DNA from: Magnaporthiopsis rhizophila
Taxonomy: Eukaryota; Ascomycota; Sordariomycetes; Magnaporthales; Magnaporthaceae
Assembly: GCA_003049465.1 (NCBI GenBank)
Contig: PYSS01000090.1
Location: forward strand, 102,415 to 166,414
Reading direction: 5' to 3'
Length of the DNA stretch: 64,000 nucleotides
Under the pieces are notes generated by a model. The model ran no database searches. It was not told where the DNA came from and worked only from the letters and a program-made list of their open reading frames with translations. A program made the position numbers and the translations under genes. Positions 22,566 to 34,143 of this stretch are shown here, in pieces (position 1 is the first letter of the stretch; each line of letters begins with the position of its first letter).

Positions 22566-23437
22566 TTTGCGGGGCAGAACGGGTATCACAAGAAGGGAAC
22601 AAAAAGGGAAGGCAGAGGGAACCCCAAAGACGAATCGACCAAATTGACAGAGAAGACGGGAGTAAAAGGTAGGATTCCGGAATCCTCCTCTAACTCGACG
22701 CAATAGACAAAGGGGAGAACGAAGAGGAATAGGTGAATGGTATCCAATGGCTCTCCAGAGCGCTGCACTACAAGAACACAGGGCTGAGCAAAGGCCAATT
22801 GGACAGAATGAAGTCCGAAAAATATGTGTCGAAACAAAAAGTGCCAACAAGAGCCGGAGGTTAAATATTTTGGGTTTCAGGCCAGCTTTTTCCCTACCCC
22901 TCTGTCCTTGTATTCCTTGAGTGGCCGTGAGATGCCGACAGGTGGTCGTCAAAGGACACAGTTTCGATAGTTAGGTAGGTAGTCATGTTGACAGCGAAGC
23001 AGCGAATGGACCCTCACCACCCACCCTCGCCCACCTCGCTCACGCGTCGGATCCTGCAAGGCACTGATGGCGGGCTATTTGGAGCTTGCGACATGGATGC
23101 TTTGGGCTCGGGTAATCGGGCCATACCACCCCGCTGGGTGAAAGAGTTGAGACAAGGGGTCAAATGGAAGGCTCTGCGTCCAGGGTAGGCACGCGCATGG
23201 GCGTGTGGGGAACAGCCACGCTTGAGCTGCGGCCCCACAACCACCACCCACAGACCCCAAGCCGTGTTTCGGCCAGCTCGACAGCTCCATGCCAATCGCA
23301 TGACGTGACGTTGAATTGCACCGCCCGCAGGCCAGCTGGAATCCCCGAAGGACGTCACCGGACCGGAAACTGCGAGCTACCTCTGTCGCGATCGAGGGAG
23401 TGAGCGTTTTCTGGCGTGTTCTTTGAAAACCTCCACA
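22566..23437. promoter_or_regulatory. Divergent promoter, lectin receptor / ALG8
   Basis: 872 bp between two start codons of secretory-pathway genes. TGACGTGA (23301-23308) overlaps TGACGTT (23306-23312), and GACGTCA lies at 23351-23357. CCAAT is at about 23292. TGACGTGA resembles the bZIP/UPRE-2 type site known for mammalian XBP1/ATF6 and CRE-binding factors; use in this fungus is inferred only. Confidence 0.4.
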
Positions 23438-25236
23438 ATGGCGACCGAAATTCATCCCTCAATTTCTCAGGTCGCCGTCGTCGCGGCGGCTCTGAAGATC
23501 CTCCTGTTCCCAGCATAGTGAGTTCGCCCTCGACAAGCCCACTACACCGACCACTGTTACATTTATACCGCCATACATGGGCCAGAATCGACACGAAGTG
23601 ATGTATTATTGACCAGGAATTAATCGTCGTCTGCCGGCTACAGCAAGTCCACCGACTTCGAAGTTCACCGAAATTGGCTCGCCATCACCCACAGTCTGCC
23701 CATATGGGACTGGTACTACGAGAAGACGTCCGAATGGACTCTCGACTACCCTCCTTTCTTCGCATACTTCGAATGGACCTTGTCGCAGGTCGCCAGGCTA
23801 GCAGATCCTGCCATGCTGCGTGTCTACAACCTGGGACATGATACCTGGCAGACCATCTACTTCCAGCGCTTCACCGTCATCGTCACCGAGCTGCTCCTCT
23901 TATATGCGTTGCAGATGTACGTTCCCTACTTTGCTCGACTGCGGCCTGGCTGGGGGTCTTGGCTTGACTGGCTGGCTAACCTCAGGCCCAACTCCAACCC
24001 AGGTTCGTCGACTCGACCTCCGGGGCTCCTAAACGCGCCGCCCAGACGGCTGCCATCTCGATTCTGCTGTCGCCGGGCCTCCTGATTATAGATCACATCC
24101 ACTTTCAGTATAACGGCTTTTTATACGGCATCCTGGTCGCGTCCCTTGTCTTGGCACGCCACCGGTCTGGCTTGCTGGCGAGCGGACTAGTCTTCGCTGC
24201 TCTGCTGTGCCTGAAGCACATCTACGCCTATCTCGCGCCGGCCTATTTCGTCTTCCTACTGCGAGCATACTGCCTCTCTCCGCAATCGGTGTTTCGGATT
24301 CAGTGGCTGAATTGCGTCAAACTCGGGGGCGGGATCGGTGCCATTTTGGCTGCCGCTTTTGGTCCCTTCGCAGCCAAGAACCAAATACCGCAGATCCTCA
24401 GCCGGCTGTTTCCCTTTGCGCGAGGCCTTTGCCACGCATACTGGGCTCCCAATGTCTGGGCCATGTACTCCTTCATGGACAGGATGCTCATTATTGGTAA
24501 GTCACTCATCACTCTGGTATAAGAGAGGAGGAGGCGCTACCCACATGGTTGTGCTGACCGGCACGTTGCAAAAGCCGCGCCCAAGCTCGGGCTGCCTGTA
24601 AAGGCGGAAGCACTCACCAGTGTTACTCGCGGACTGGTCGGGGACACATCCTTCGCGGTGCTGCCCAACATAAGCCCGCGAGTGTGCTTTATTCTCACGC
24701 TGGTTTGCCAGGCGGTGCCACTTGTCAAGCTGTTTGCGCAGCCGACATGGGAGAACTTTGTCGGGGCGGTAACGCTGTGTGGCTATGCCTCATTCCTCTT
24801 TGGCTGGCACGTTCACGAGAAGGCCATCCTGCTGGTCATAATCCCGTTCAGTCTGATCGCACTCAAGAACCGGCGGTATCTGGGCGCTTTCCGACCTTTG
24901 GCCGTGTCGGGCCACGTGTCCCTGTTCCCGCTGCTATTCACGCCAGCAGAGTTCCCGATCAAGACGGTATACACCGTCTTCTGGCTGATCTTGTTCCTGG
25001 TGGCCTTTGACCGCCTGGCTCCCGCATCGAACAGGCCCAGGTTCTTCCTGTTCGACCGGTTCAGCACACTATACATCGCGGTCAGCATACCGCTGATACT
25101 CTACTGCTCACTGCTACACCAGGTGGTGTTTGGCAAGAGGTACGAGTTCTTACCTCTGATGTTTACAAGTTCGTACTCGGCTGTAGGCGTTGTGGGCAGC
25201 TGGGTTGGTTTCAGCGTCGTTTATTTTACCTCGTAA
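23438..25236 (+). CDS. alg8: ALG8 dolichyl-P-glucose glucosyltransferase
   Basis: Predicted 502-aa ER membrane enzyme that adds the second glucose to the lipid-linked oligosaccharide (Glc1Man9GlcNAc2-PP-dolichol) before N-glycan transfer. Exons: 23438-23517, 23644-23916, 24003-24496 and 24575-25236; every junction restores a family motif. Residues early in the protein read STDFEVHRNWLAITHSLP and then EKTSEWTLDYPPFFAYFEW, where the Asp-Tyr-Pro-Pro loop is the conserved luminal site of ALG6/ALG8 (GT57), and 'FEVHRNWLAIT' with FFAYFEW favours ALG8 over ALG6. Later motifs are IIDHIHFQYNGFLYGI and SVTRGLVGDTSFAVLP. Many hydrophobic helices fill the rest. Length matches ALG8 (about 500-580 aa). It shares a promoter with the lectin receptor gene. 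The start is fixed by the short first exon. Confidence 0.93.
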
Positions 25237-27107
25237 CGTCAGCGAGGAGGGCGTTTGCGGAATAAATCAGCTTGCCTGCAACACAACAATACCCGTCCAT
25301 TATGTTTTGGTGCAGATGCCTGGGTTCTTAACGAGGTGGTGAGGAAATTGTCCCCTCTGTCCACCTCAGGCAGCTGGTGGTGGAGTCGCTGGCCTTCCTT
25401 CCAGAAGGAGACAGATGTGGCTCTGGGTCTATTAAAGGGCACGTCCGATTGGATCGAATGAGTCAGCACTGCCGGCCAGCAGTTCTAGTGTTGACGGGTC
25501 CGACCACCAAACCTTCATGGACCCACACTTCCAAAATGATTGGCCCCCAAAACACCAGGACCCTGGCTTGCAAGCCGAAATAGGAAAAAGAACCTGGCTG
25601 CTCTGGGCCCAGGACCCTCCCGAGTCGAAACTTTCCAATGAGCAGAGCCAAGGCAGGAAGTTTCACAGGGCATTTCAAAAAGCACCCGCCTACTACCAAC
25701 ACCAGCCTCTAGCCTGGCTTGAGAGTACATGACAGTGATTCGATCCGGCGCCCAGAAGCTGGGAAAAATGGACAAAAGCGCCCACATGCACCCTTATTGA
25801 GGTCACCGCTACTACCACGCGTTTTTTTAAGGACCTGGGTTTTGAGCCTCAACCGCAGATCGGCCACATGGATTGCCCAGCTGGCTGACCTTTGATATTG
25901 AGCTCTCGAGGCTCCCTAGGCGGTCATCTGGACGGGAAGGCCCCGGTAGTGGGTATATACGGCTTTATGCATGCAATTGAACCTCGCGGTGCGGCTATTG
26001 GGGCGAGGGGTTGGCCAGCAAGCGTCCGGGACGGGACGGCGGTGCTGGCGGCGGAGGAGCGATCGGCGCTTGCACTGCTAGTGGGCTACCCCTTGGAAGG
26101 ACATGGGCGAATGTGCATACCGGGCCGCAGAGTTACGGGCGGCGGCGGCGGCGGCACATACATGTACTCGGCGTGACGGCACGGCCGTGGGGATCAAAAC
26201 GAGTATAAGATTGTGGGCGAAAGCGCATGCTGGCGGCAATTGGATTGGCGGTCGAGGAGTCGAGGCCCCGGGGTGTGTTGTTTTGCTGAGTCTCTGGTCC
26301 CGTCTTTGGAAGGCGCACGATTGGATGCGCGATGCGAATTGGGACGGACGGCCCACCTCGCCGGAGCTTGCCTGCTGGTACCACATTCCTCCCTGCACCT
26401 TGCCCACCTCCAAGCGGCCCAAACCCCCTTCCCGTGTTGACCCTCCTCCGCCTGGATTTTTTTTTCTCCTCCTCCTGCTCCTCGACTCTGGCTCCTCTCT
26501 TTTTTTTTTTTTTTTTTTCCCTCACCTCGCACCCTCACAAACCATGCCGCCCGCGCCTAGTCTCGACCACAACCACGACCACAAACGCGCAAACCGCCTC
26601 CAGACCCTGCAGGTACATCCAGCAGCAGCCGCTGCGGCCTTGGCCACCCCGACAGTAGCTCCCTCGATTCGACAGCCTGCGCGGGTCCCGGCAGCCACCG
26701 TGCCTGGTGCCCATGCAACCTTAGCCCGCTCGCCCCGAACCTCAAATATTTCGCGTCACGCCTGCTCAGGGCGATGAAACCCGCCCGCCGACCTGAGCCC
26801 GCCTGCAACGCCATCAACCGCCTCGCCCCTGACCAGCCGACGCGACCGACTCCCGCTGCGCGAGCCCGATTCGACTCCTTTCATTTGCTCCGTCCCGGCC
26901 GCTCCGCTTTCCCGGCGCGCGGCGCGTCTGACCCTCGGCCACAGCTCCCCATTTGAGGCTCGCCACCTCGCGATACGCTTTGCAGCCTACAACACTGCCT
27001 ATCGCCCTTCCTCAGACGCCGCCGCCGGGTTCTCCCGCTCGCTCGACCGATACTCGGACCTGGTCCGCCCTCGACACACCTCCTGAGCACCCGCCCACAA
27101 CACAACC
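25237..27107. other. ALG8 3' flank and ITC1 leader/promoter
   Basis: 1.9 kb. A GGCGGC run is at about 26138-26153, an oligo-T tract at 26500-26518, and CT-rich sequence precedes the ITC1 start, as expected of a fungal leader. Frames here are Pro/Arg-rich low-complexity and not convincing. Confidence 0.55.
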
Positions 27108-30100
27108 ATGGTATTACCCGCTGCACTTTTCGTCCATCTCATCGTGCCCATTTACTCTCCCCTGCTGACGGACATATCCAGGTACTGTTCAAGCGCAAGC
27201 CGGTGCGGTTCCTCGAACCGCCCCGCGATCTTGACGACTCGGCCGAGGTTGGTTTTAGCAACCCCCCTGATTCTAATTCTGGGATCGTCGGCCCTTTTTG
27301 CAGGCGCTGACAGCCACACACAGGTCTGGCATATCCCCCAGACGGGCGAGATATTCCCCACTTACGAAGAATATCTAAACCGGTATGTCGGGACCCAATA
27401 TCACCAACCACTGAGAAACGTTATCAGTCTAACATTCGAGTCTAGCTTGGAGTTTTATAAGCAGGTGGGCGCCTCGCAAGCATCCTTTTCCAGATCGGGG
27501 CCTCCTCCCCATCTTTCGGTATAGGTCGGCTCTTGCTCACATACGCTCTGCATGCAGTCACGCTTCATCTGCCAGATCACTGGCCACTCCAACCTCACAT
27601 TCTTCGAGGCTCTGCGCAGCGAGGTATGCAAGCGTGTTGGCGCATTGTGCAACCCCTCCGTCCTCGACCCCACAGCTTTTAGGTGGACGCGCTGACCAAA
27701 GTTCCCATTGTAGCTCGCTGGTGCTCAGGAGGTCGACCAGGCGTTCCCCGAGGCCCTCAAAGGTCCTGTTCTACGCCGCGTCCAGTTTCAGACCGTGTCT
27801 AGGATAGACCACCTAGTCGACATGGTTTTCGAAGAGTTCAAGGCCGACTACTACCCCGGCGAGTCTGTCGGTGTCCAACTCTCCCACGGCGATCGGCACC
27901 AAGGCCTAGTCCGCGAGAAGGCCAAGTTCGGCAGCAAGGTCCTCCCAGACGGCACTCTAACTCAGCCATACACCCTTTACCTGGTGAGCCTGGACGATCG
28001 GGCCGGCGAGGAGGCACAGGTGGATAGCGAGCATATCTGGCGTGATCGCAAGATATTCACCAAATCGGTGCTGCGCTCCTTCATCAAGAAGACAGTAACT
28101 AGGGAAGCCTGGAACGGCGCCCCGTGGCTAGTGAAGCATGACGTTGCGGCACGCTACCATATAGACACCAGAGTGCCACCTCAGCTGCGTTACGATAACA
28201 AGCTTCTCGAGCGGAAGCAGCTCTTGGCGCAGAAGAAAGGACTGCAGCCAGTTGGCGAAACGAACGGCAACCACGGGGCCAACAGGCCAAACGGGATCGA
28301 TGGAACAAGCGTCAACCCTTTCACTGCCACCGGTCCCATGCGACTCCCAGAGCTGAAGCCGGCACCGAAAAGCCACAAAGCCAAGCACCTCCAGCAGCCA
28401 CCGCCGCAGCCGACTCACTTTGGCAAGGGAAAGCAGAATGGTTTAGTGGACCACCTCGTCCATAGCCCGGACTTCACGCAGCACCTTCCTGTGGCCGGCA
28501 ACCCTTTCCAGTTTCCAGTCTCGTTTCGCAGCCAAGCACCAGCCCCGCCGCCCATGTACGTCGTACCAGAGCCGCCCCCGCCGCCCCCACCACCGAAGTA
28601 CCCGATCGAGGATCTACAGCTCGAGCCCCAGGGCCGCACGCGACCGCGGTTGAGCTTCCTGTGCCACGATGTGCCGGCGGGCGCCCAGGAGGCTTCTTCA
28701 TCAGCACCGAGTGGGCTGGCTGAAAAGATCCTCATGAAGTCTGTGGGGCCCCTACTCGAGACTTGGGACACCTTGAACGTTTACTGCGAGGTGTTCAAGC
28801 TCGACTCTTTCACGTTCGAGTCGTATGTGGAAGCTCTGATTGTGGCTTCGGAAGAGGTTCGCCCGCAGCTGTACGACGAAATCCACTGCGCGGTGCTCTC
28901 GATCCTGGTCAGCTCAGAAAAGGACGGCGGCAAGCCCCAGGTGCCCTTGCCGGAGCTTGATGATGACGAGGACGGCGAGGACGGTGAGGGAGAGCAGAGT
29001 GCGGAACCAACGCCTGAGCCCCAGCCGAAGCCGACCGGACGGGCCACAAGGAGTAGCTTGGCGAAGCTCGAGGCTGAGAGGCTAGCAAATGAGGCCGCGG
29101 CTGCGGAGAAAGAAGTCGAGAAAGAGGAGGCGGCAGTGCGGCATAGGGCCGAGGACGTGTTGGCTGAGTTCGACTGGGTCGAGCAACTAGCAAAACGCAA
29201 CTTCCAGGACGGTGGCTGGGAGCACATCATGGTTGGGCTGCTGCATCAGCTTTCTAAGGAACAACGTCACAAGACATCATGCGAGGATCTGCTGTCGCAC
29301 CTCGTCCCCGCCGACGTTGAGCCGACTAGGGAGACGATCCGACAGCACTACGCCACGATGGACGTCAACCTCAGAGTGACGGCCCTGCAGATCATCTGCA
29401 TGCTGACGGCTGACACCAAGGCCGTGCGGGCCTACATGGAGGAGTGTAGCGAAACAATGACCGAGTACCGGAAGAACAAGATCGAATTCCAGCGACAGAG
29501 GAAGCAAGCGTAAGTGGTGCTCTTCATCAGGCTCTGTACGCCGCGCTGCGTACGAGAAGGTACCATACCGAAACTGACGACTGTGATATCTACAGAATTG
29601 AGGAACTCAAGGCGCTCAACGAGGAACGCAAGATCCTCCTGCCAGACAATATGCCGCCCTCGCCACAGCCAGAACCAGTTAAGCTGAACGGTGTGGATTC
29701 CAAGTCGACTGACCGCGAAGGATCCACCCCCACTGTAGAGGACGACACAATGGCTGAGGCAGAGGATGAAGCTCCCGTCGGCCGGGGGCTCAGGAGAGCA
29801 CAGGACAGGGCAGCACAGCGACAGCGCAAGCGTGAGCTGGAGGCGGAGCGCAAGAGGGAAGCCGAGGCGGCAGCGAAGACGCCTAAACCGTCCAAGCAGT
29901 TCCTCAAGGTACTGAAGGAAATCGATAAGAAAGAGGACGAGATCAAGAAGTGTGAGGCAGAGATCGCCGTGATAGATAACGACTTGCGCGAGGCCGACTG
30001 TCCTAGAACACGGGTCTTGGGCAAGGACCGGTTTTGGAACAGGTACTACTGGTTCGAGCGCAACGGCATGCCCTACGGCGGCCTCCCGGACAGCTCGACG

Positions 30101-30727
30101 GCCTCGGCCGGGTATGCGAATGGATGCATATGGGTCCAAGGGCCAGACGAGCTGGAGCGCGAGGGCTACATCGACATGCCGGCGGACCTGCAGGCCGAGT
30201 ACAAGGCCAAATTCGGACTGACAGTCCCAGAGCGCAAGGAAAAGGAGGAGGCGCCCACCAGCCTTCTCAACGCGAGACAGTGGGGCTTCATCTCGGAACC
30301 CGAGGATCTCATCAAGCTGATAGAGTGGCTCGATCCTCGGGGCTTCAACGAGCTGAAGCTTAGGAAAGAGCTGGTACAGTTCAGGGACAAGATCGAGACG
30401 CACATGCGGAACCGCAAGGCGTATCTCGAGGCGGGCGAGCAGCCGCGCGAAGAGGCAGCGGAGAAGAAGAGCGTGCCGTCGAACAGCGCCAGCAGCAAGC
30501 GCGTGAGCACGCGCACCCGGGTTGTGCAGACTCCCGAGCCGCCCCAGTACCGGTGTCTCGAGTGGGAGAACTTGACGGCCATCAACGAGCTGGGCCACCT
30601 CCACAGCGCGTATCCGCCGCCGCCACGTGTCAAGAAGCCGAGCCGCAAAAAGGAAGCGGCCGATGCTGCTGCCGCCCCGGAGAAGAAGAAGCCGCTGAGC
30701 CGCCAGGGTACCAGATACAACTTCTAA
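27108..30727 (+). CDS. itc1: ISWI-complex accessory subunit, Itc1/Acf1 type (WAC-DDT-WHIM)
   Basis: Predicted 1046-aa chromatin-remodelling subunit; in yeast Itc1 pairs with the Isw2 ATPase, and in animals Acf1/WSTF do so with ISWI. Exons: 27108-27110 (ATG alone), 27182-27247, 27324-27382, 27446-27464, 27558-27623, 27714-29509 and 29596-30727. The N-terminal sequence MVLFKRKPVRFLEPP is a strong family signature and fixes the three-base first exon. The WAC domain covers about residues 20-130 (VWHIPQTGEIFPTYEEYL, SRFICQITGHSNLTFFEAL). The DDT domain is at about 411-470 (LLETWDTLNVYCEVFKL). WHIM1/2 regions run at about 577-690 and 802-860 (RVLGKDRFWNRYYWFERNG). Pro-rich and charged linkers lie between. 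Nuclear. The alternative one-exon start frame reads into an unrelated peptide and is rejected. Confidence 0.93.
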
Positions 30728-31465
30728 GGTGAGCCGAGCCCCATTTGGGCTGGTCCGCAGCTGGCTCTGGCCCGTAGCTTCCTGCTGGTCCTTAAAACTT
30801 TCCACGGCGGGGGGCATGGCTTATTGGCCCCAGGTGCACCCGGCCGTTTGCACCAAGTATCCGTATATGCAGATGTCCATACCGGTCGCGTATCCAATTG
30901 GAGGAAAGAAGAAGAAAGAAAAAAAAAAAAGTATGTGGGAACCCTGATTGATGACTTCGCTATCATAGCCACCAAGGATTTTTTTTGGCGACGAGATTGG
31001 GGTTGTAACAGCGGCGGCAAAGGTATCGGACCGGCGGCGGAGGGAATGTACTTGTTTGTATCTAGGCGGTGGCTTAAACACGGTTGGCTGTGGGTTTAAA
31101 GTCGCGTTCACACAATAAAATGATACATGTTCAAACTATGTGTGCCCGGTTGCGCCTTGGGCCGTCGCAGTTTTTGGTTATTGGCCAGATCGGTCGCTCG
31201 TATTCCTAAACGTGAGGCCATAGCTTTCTAATCCTTCAGGACGAGGAAGCAGAATGCCTGCAACAGTTCGATAGGGTTTCCCTCTTCCCAAGAAAAACAT
31301 GTATTGTATGAAATAAGGGAAACATTGCCTTGTGATCTCGATTTTACGTCCAGGTCAAGGATACTTGTCTGATCCACGAGTAACCTCGCGGTGACCATCC
31401 GTTCTCTAATTCCTATTTAGGCTAAGGATTTTTGATACTCCAGCTCCGACCTAGACCGCCTTTGT
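30728..31465. other. Convergent intergenic region, ITC1 / PDI-like gene
   Basis: 3' flanks of both genes. An oligo-A run is at about 30920-30930. Nothing else recognised. Confidence 0.6.
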
Positions 31466-33180
31466 TCACAGCTCGTCATGTCCATAACCAGCTATCTTAA
31501 TCTTCACCCCTGGGATCGAAGCGATGGACAACCTTCTCGAGGCCACGCGGGTCGGGCCAGCGTCTGTAAAGGACGTAGTAGTACTCGCGCCGGGCGGGAG
31601 CCACGGGCGGACGCGGCCCTGAAAGACGTCGAGCCCCCACTGCTGCACCGACCTGGCGTCGATGGGACGGCCGCGCGGGTACGGGTACACGCGGTCCTTG
31701 GAGAGCTGGTGTAGCGCTCCTGACAGGTGGCACCCCTGCGGCGACGGCAGCGGAGAGCCTAGCCCGAGCCGCTCGGGAAGGCCGGGGAACTCGAACGGGT
31801 CGGCCACCACGACGATCAGGGAGTCGCGGTGGCTCTTGGCCAGCTTGGCCAGGGAGGTTCGCAGTGCTTCACGCTCGGGCTCGGTGCAGGCGAAGAGGTA
31901 GACCATGGGCCAGCCACGCTGGGTTGGGGTTCGGGGATTGTAGGTGTTAGTTGTCAGGCAAAAAGGGCTGAAGTACCTGAGAAGGTATAACGTGAGAATC
32001 CATGGTGCGCCGGGAACTAACATTAAGGTACCGCTGGTGATTCAGTGGCGTCAACTGGGCAATATCAGGTCTGCCGGCATCACGAATGAAGGCATCGAGC
32101 GCCGCGCCCTCGTCATCCAGGTCAGGGAATACGAAGCGGGATACGTGGCCGTCGCCAGGTCTGTGGCAGACGACAAAGGCCCGCCCGGAGCCGCCGGCAC
32201 CTTCGCCTTCGCCTTCTTGCGCACCGGCGAGCGCCGGGTCCGTCACGAGACCGAACGAGAACTCATCCCGATACCGCAGGGCGGCACGGCGGTAGGACAG
32301 GGTCCTGGGATCGTCCTCGTCGGCGGCGGTGGTATCATCAACAATAACCCCGCCTTGCCATGACGCAAATGCAACGAAGACGACGTGGTCGATGGTCTGG
32401 AACGACGCCAGGGTCTCGGCCGTGGCCAACTCTGACACGGCGGGACGTCTGTGGCGGGCCAGGTACTGGGAGATGCTGCGGCAGCGGGCACAACAGAAGT
32501 CTTCGTTTCAGCTCACACAACAATCTTGGTTGGGTAGAGTGGGGAGAGCCGGACTTACGCGGCCGCAGTCATCGACCCTCGGTACGCAGCAGGCGGGCCG
32601 TGGCCGCCGCCGCCGCGGAAAACGCGGATGGCGGGAAAGGTAGAGGCGGCGAGAGCGCAGACCTCACCCGCACCGCCGCCAGCAGCAGCTGCGGAACAGT
32701 CTATGCCCACCAGGGCCTCGTCGGCGGTCGCAGAGGCTGCTGCGGCGTCCCATTGTGGCTCCAGCCACCTGGATTTGGGCCTGTTGAGAAACTCACTTCA
32801 GCGTCCAATCATCCGATGGGGTGGTCGGGAGCGGCGTGCACGGTCTCACTCTAGGGGCTAGGTAGGCAGTATGACCGTGGCGGGTGTGGTGGTCAGCATC
32901 CATTGGGGCTGGCTGACTGAACTGGCGGGCCGTATGCACCTGTCGGGGGAAAGGGCGGGATCCTCACAAGCACAACTAGATGCAGCCAATGTTAGCACAC
33001 CCGTGTCAGCAGCCAGCCTGTGTCCAAGGGGAAATCAGTCGACGCACGCGCAACCATGACAAGGTCGTGCTGCTCGACAACAGCTGCGAGTTCGGACTCG
33101 GACACGTGCTGCCAGGCCAGGGCGGGCGGCAGCAGCCGAAGGAGATGGATGAGCCAGAAGTAGGGTCTCGGCATCATCAT
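31466..33180 (-). CDS. HDEL-tagged PDI-like protein with degraded active site
   Basis: Predicted 437-aa ER-lumen protein with thioredoxin-like domains related to protein disulfide isomerase. Five exons (complement): 33180-33048, 32848-32797, 32780-32559, 32475-32022 and 31918-31466. A signal peptide (MMMPRPYFWLIHLLRLLPPALA) precedes the a-like domain (HVSESELAAVVEQHDLVMVA, then WLEPQWDAAAA, VGIDCS, VCALAASTFPAIRVFRG). ISQYLARHRRPAVSEL opens the b-like domain, and GWPMVYLFACTEPEREALR with VVVADPFEFPGLPERLGL marks a b'-like domain. It ends GHDEL, the ER retrieval signal. The expected CGHC is replaced by CTPL at residues 48-51, and there is no second catalytic (a') domain. A redox-inactive chaperone or scaffold is likely, inferred only. 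The first acceptor (after CTAGAG) is chosen by frame and is the weakest point of the model. Possible pseudogenisation is argued against by the intact frame, signal peptide and HDEL. Confidence 0.72.
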
Positions 33181-34111
33181 CGACACAGGCTCGCCGTCAT
33201 CCGAAAAGGAAGGAGAAAAGTCATGCAGGTCGGGCGGGTGGTGTATTTGTTGCACACGGCTGCGTCGCACACACATGCACACATTCCGAAGTACGGATGA
33301 ATGTATCGTCTCACGGAGCGGGGGAGATAGGTAAGGTATTATTCATTGCAGTAGTTGAGATACACAGGTGACAATTCGGTGACAAATGGTGGTGACAGAC
33401 AGGCAGCCGGGCGGAGATGGAGAGACAAGACAGGGACAGGAGACGCCTGCGAGGCGATGACGTCGTTTCCTTTTTTTACCCGGTTTCTGTTTTCCTAGCC
33501 GCATGCATGCAGCATCACTTCGTCTACCGTCTACCGAACCTGGGCATCTGCCCACCCACAACGACCCTGTTTTCGGAGCCTCTAGACTGGTAGCGGGAGA
33601 CGGAGGACAGTCCGCGTCCCCGCTCTCTTCCGGCCGACGGAGCATCGAGAAAGAAAACAAGAGGACGAAAATGAGAGGAAATATGCAGCTGTGCGACGAA
33701 AAGCGGACGGGAGCCTGCTCGGGAGCTTATTTCTTCGGGGCCGACTGTCCAAGCCAAGGCAGATACAACACGAGGCAAAGTGAGTGTAATTCGAGGGACT
33801 TTGTTAGCTCACGGGAGCTGGAGAGTGCTGCCAGCGCAGCCCTCGGGAAGGGAGCCAGCCAGCCATGTGCTCTCCCCTGCAATCTGAGCCGGACCTTCAC
33901 GATCCCTGGACGCGGCGTCTCTGAAAACCCTAGCGCCGGGTTCCAGCATCCCCCAGGGCGGGAAGTCAAGCCTGGCAACTGGCTTTGGTTGGCTCTGGGT
34001 GGTTCTGGAGGAAAATTTGAGGGCATCCATTTTCTTGACCAGGGCGCACGGGCTCAGAGAAGGGAAAAAAAAGTCTTGTTTCACTCACAGCCGCGCGTGA
34101 GCCACCCAAGG

Positions 34112-34143
<32 letters not shown>

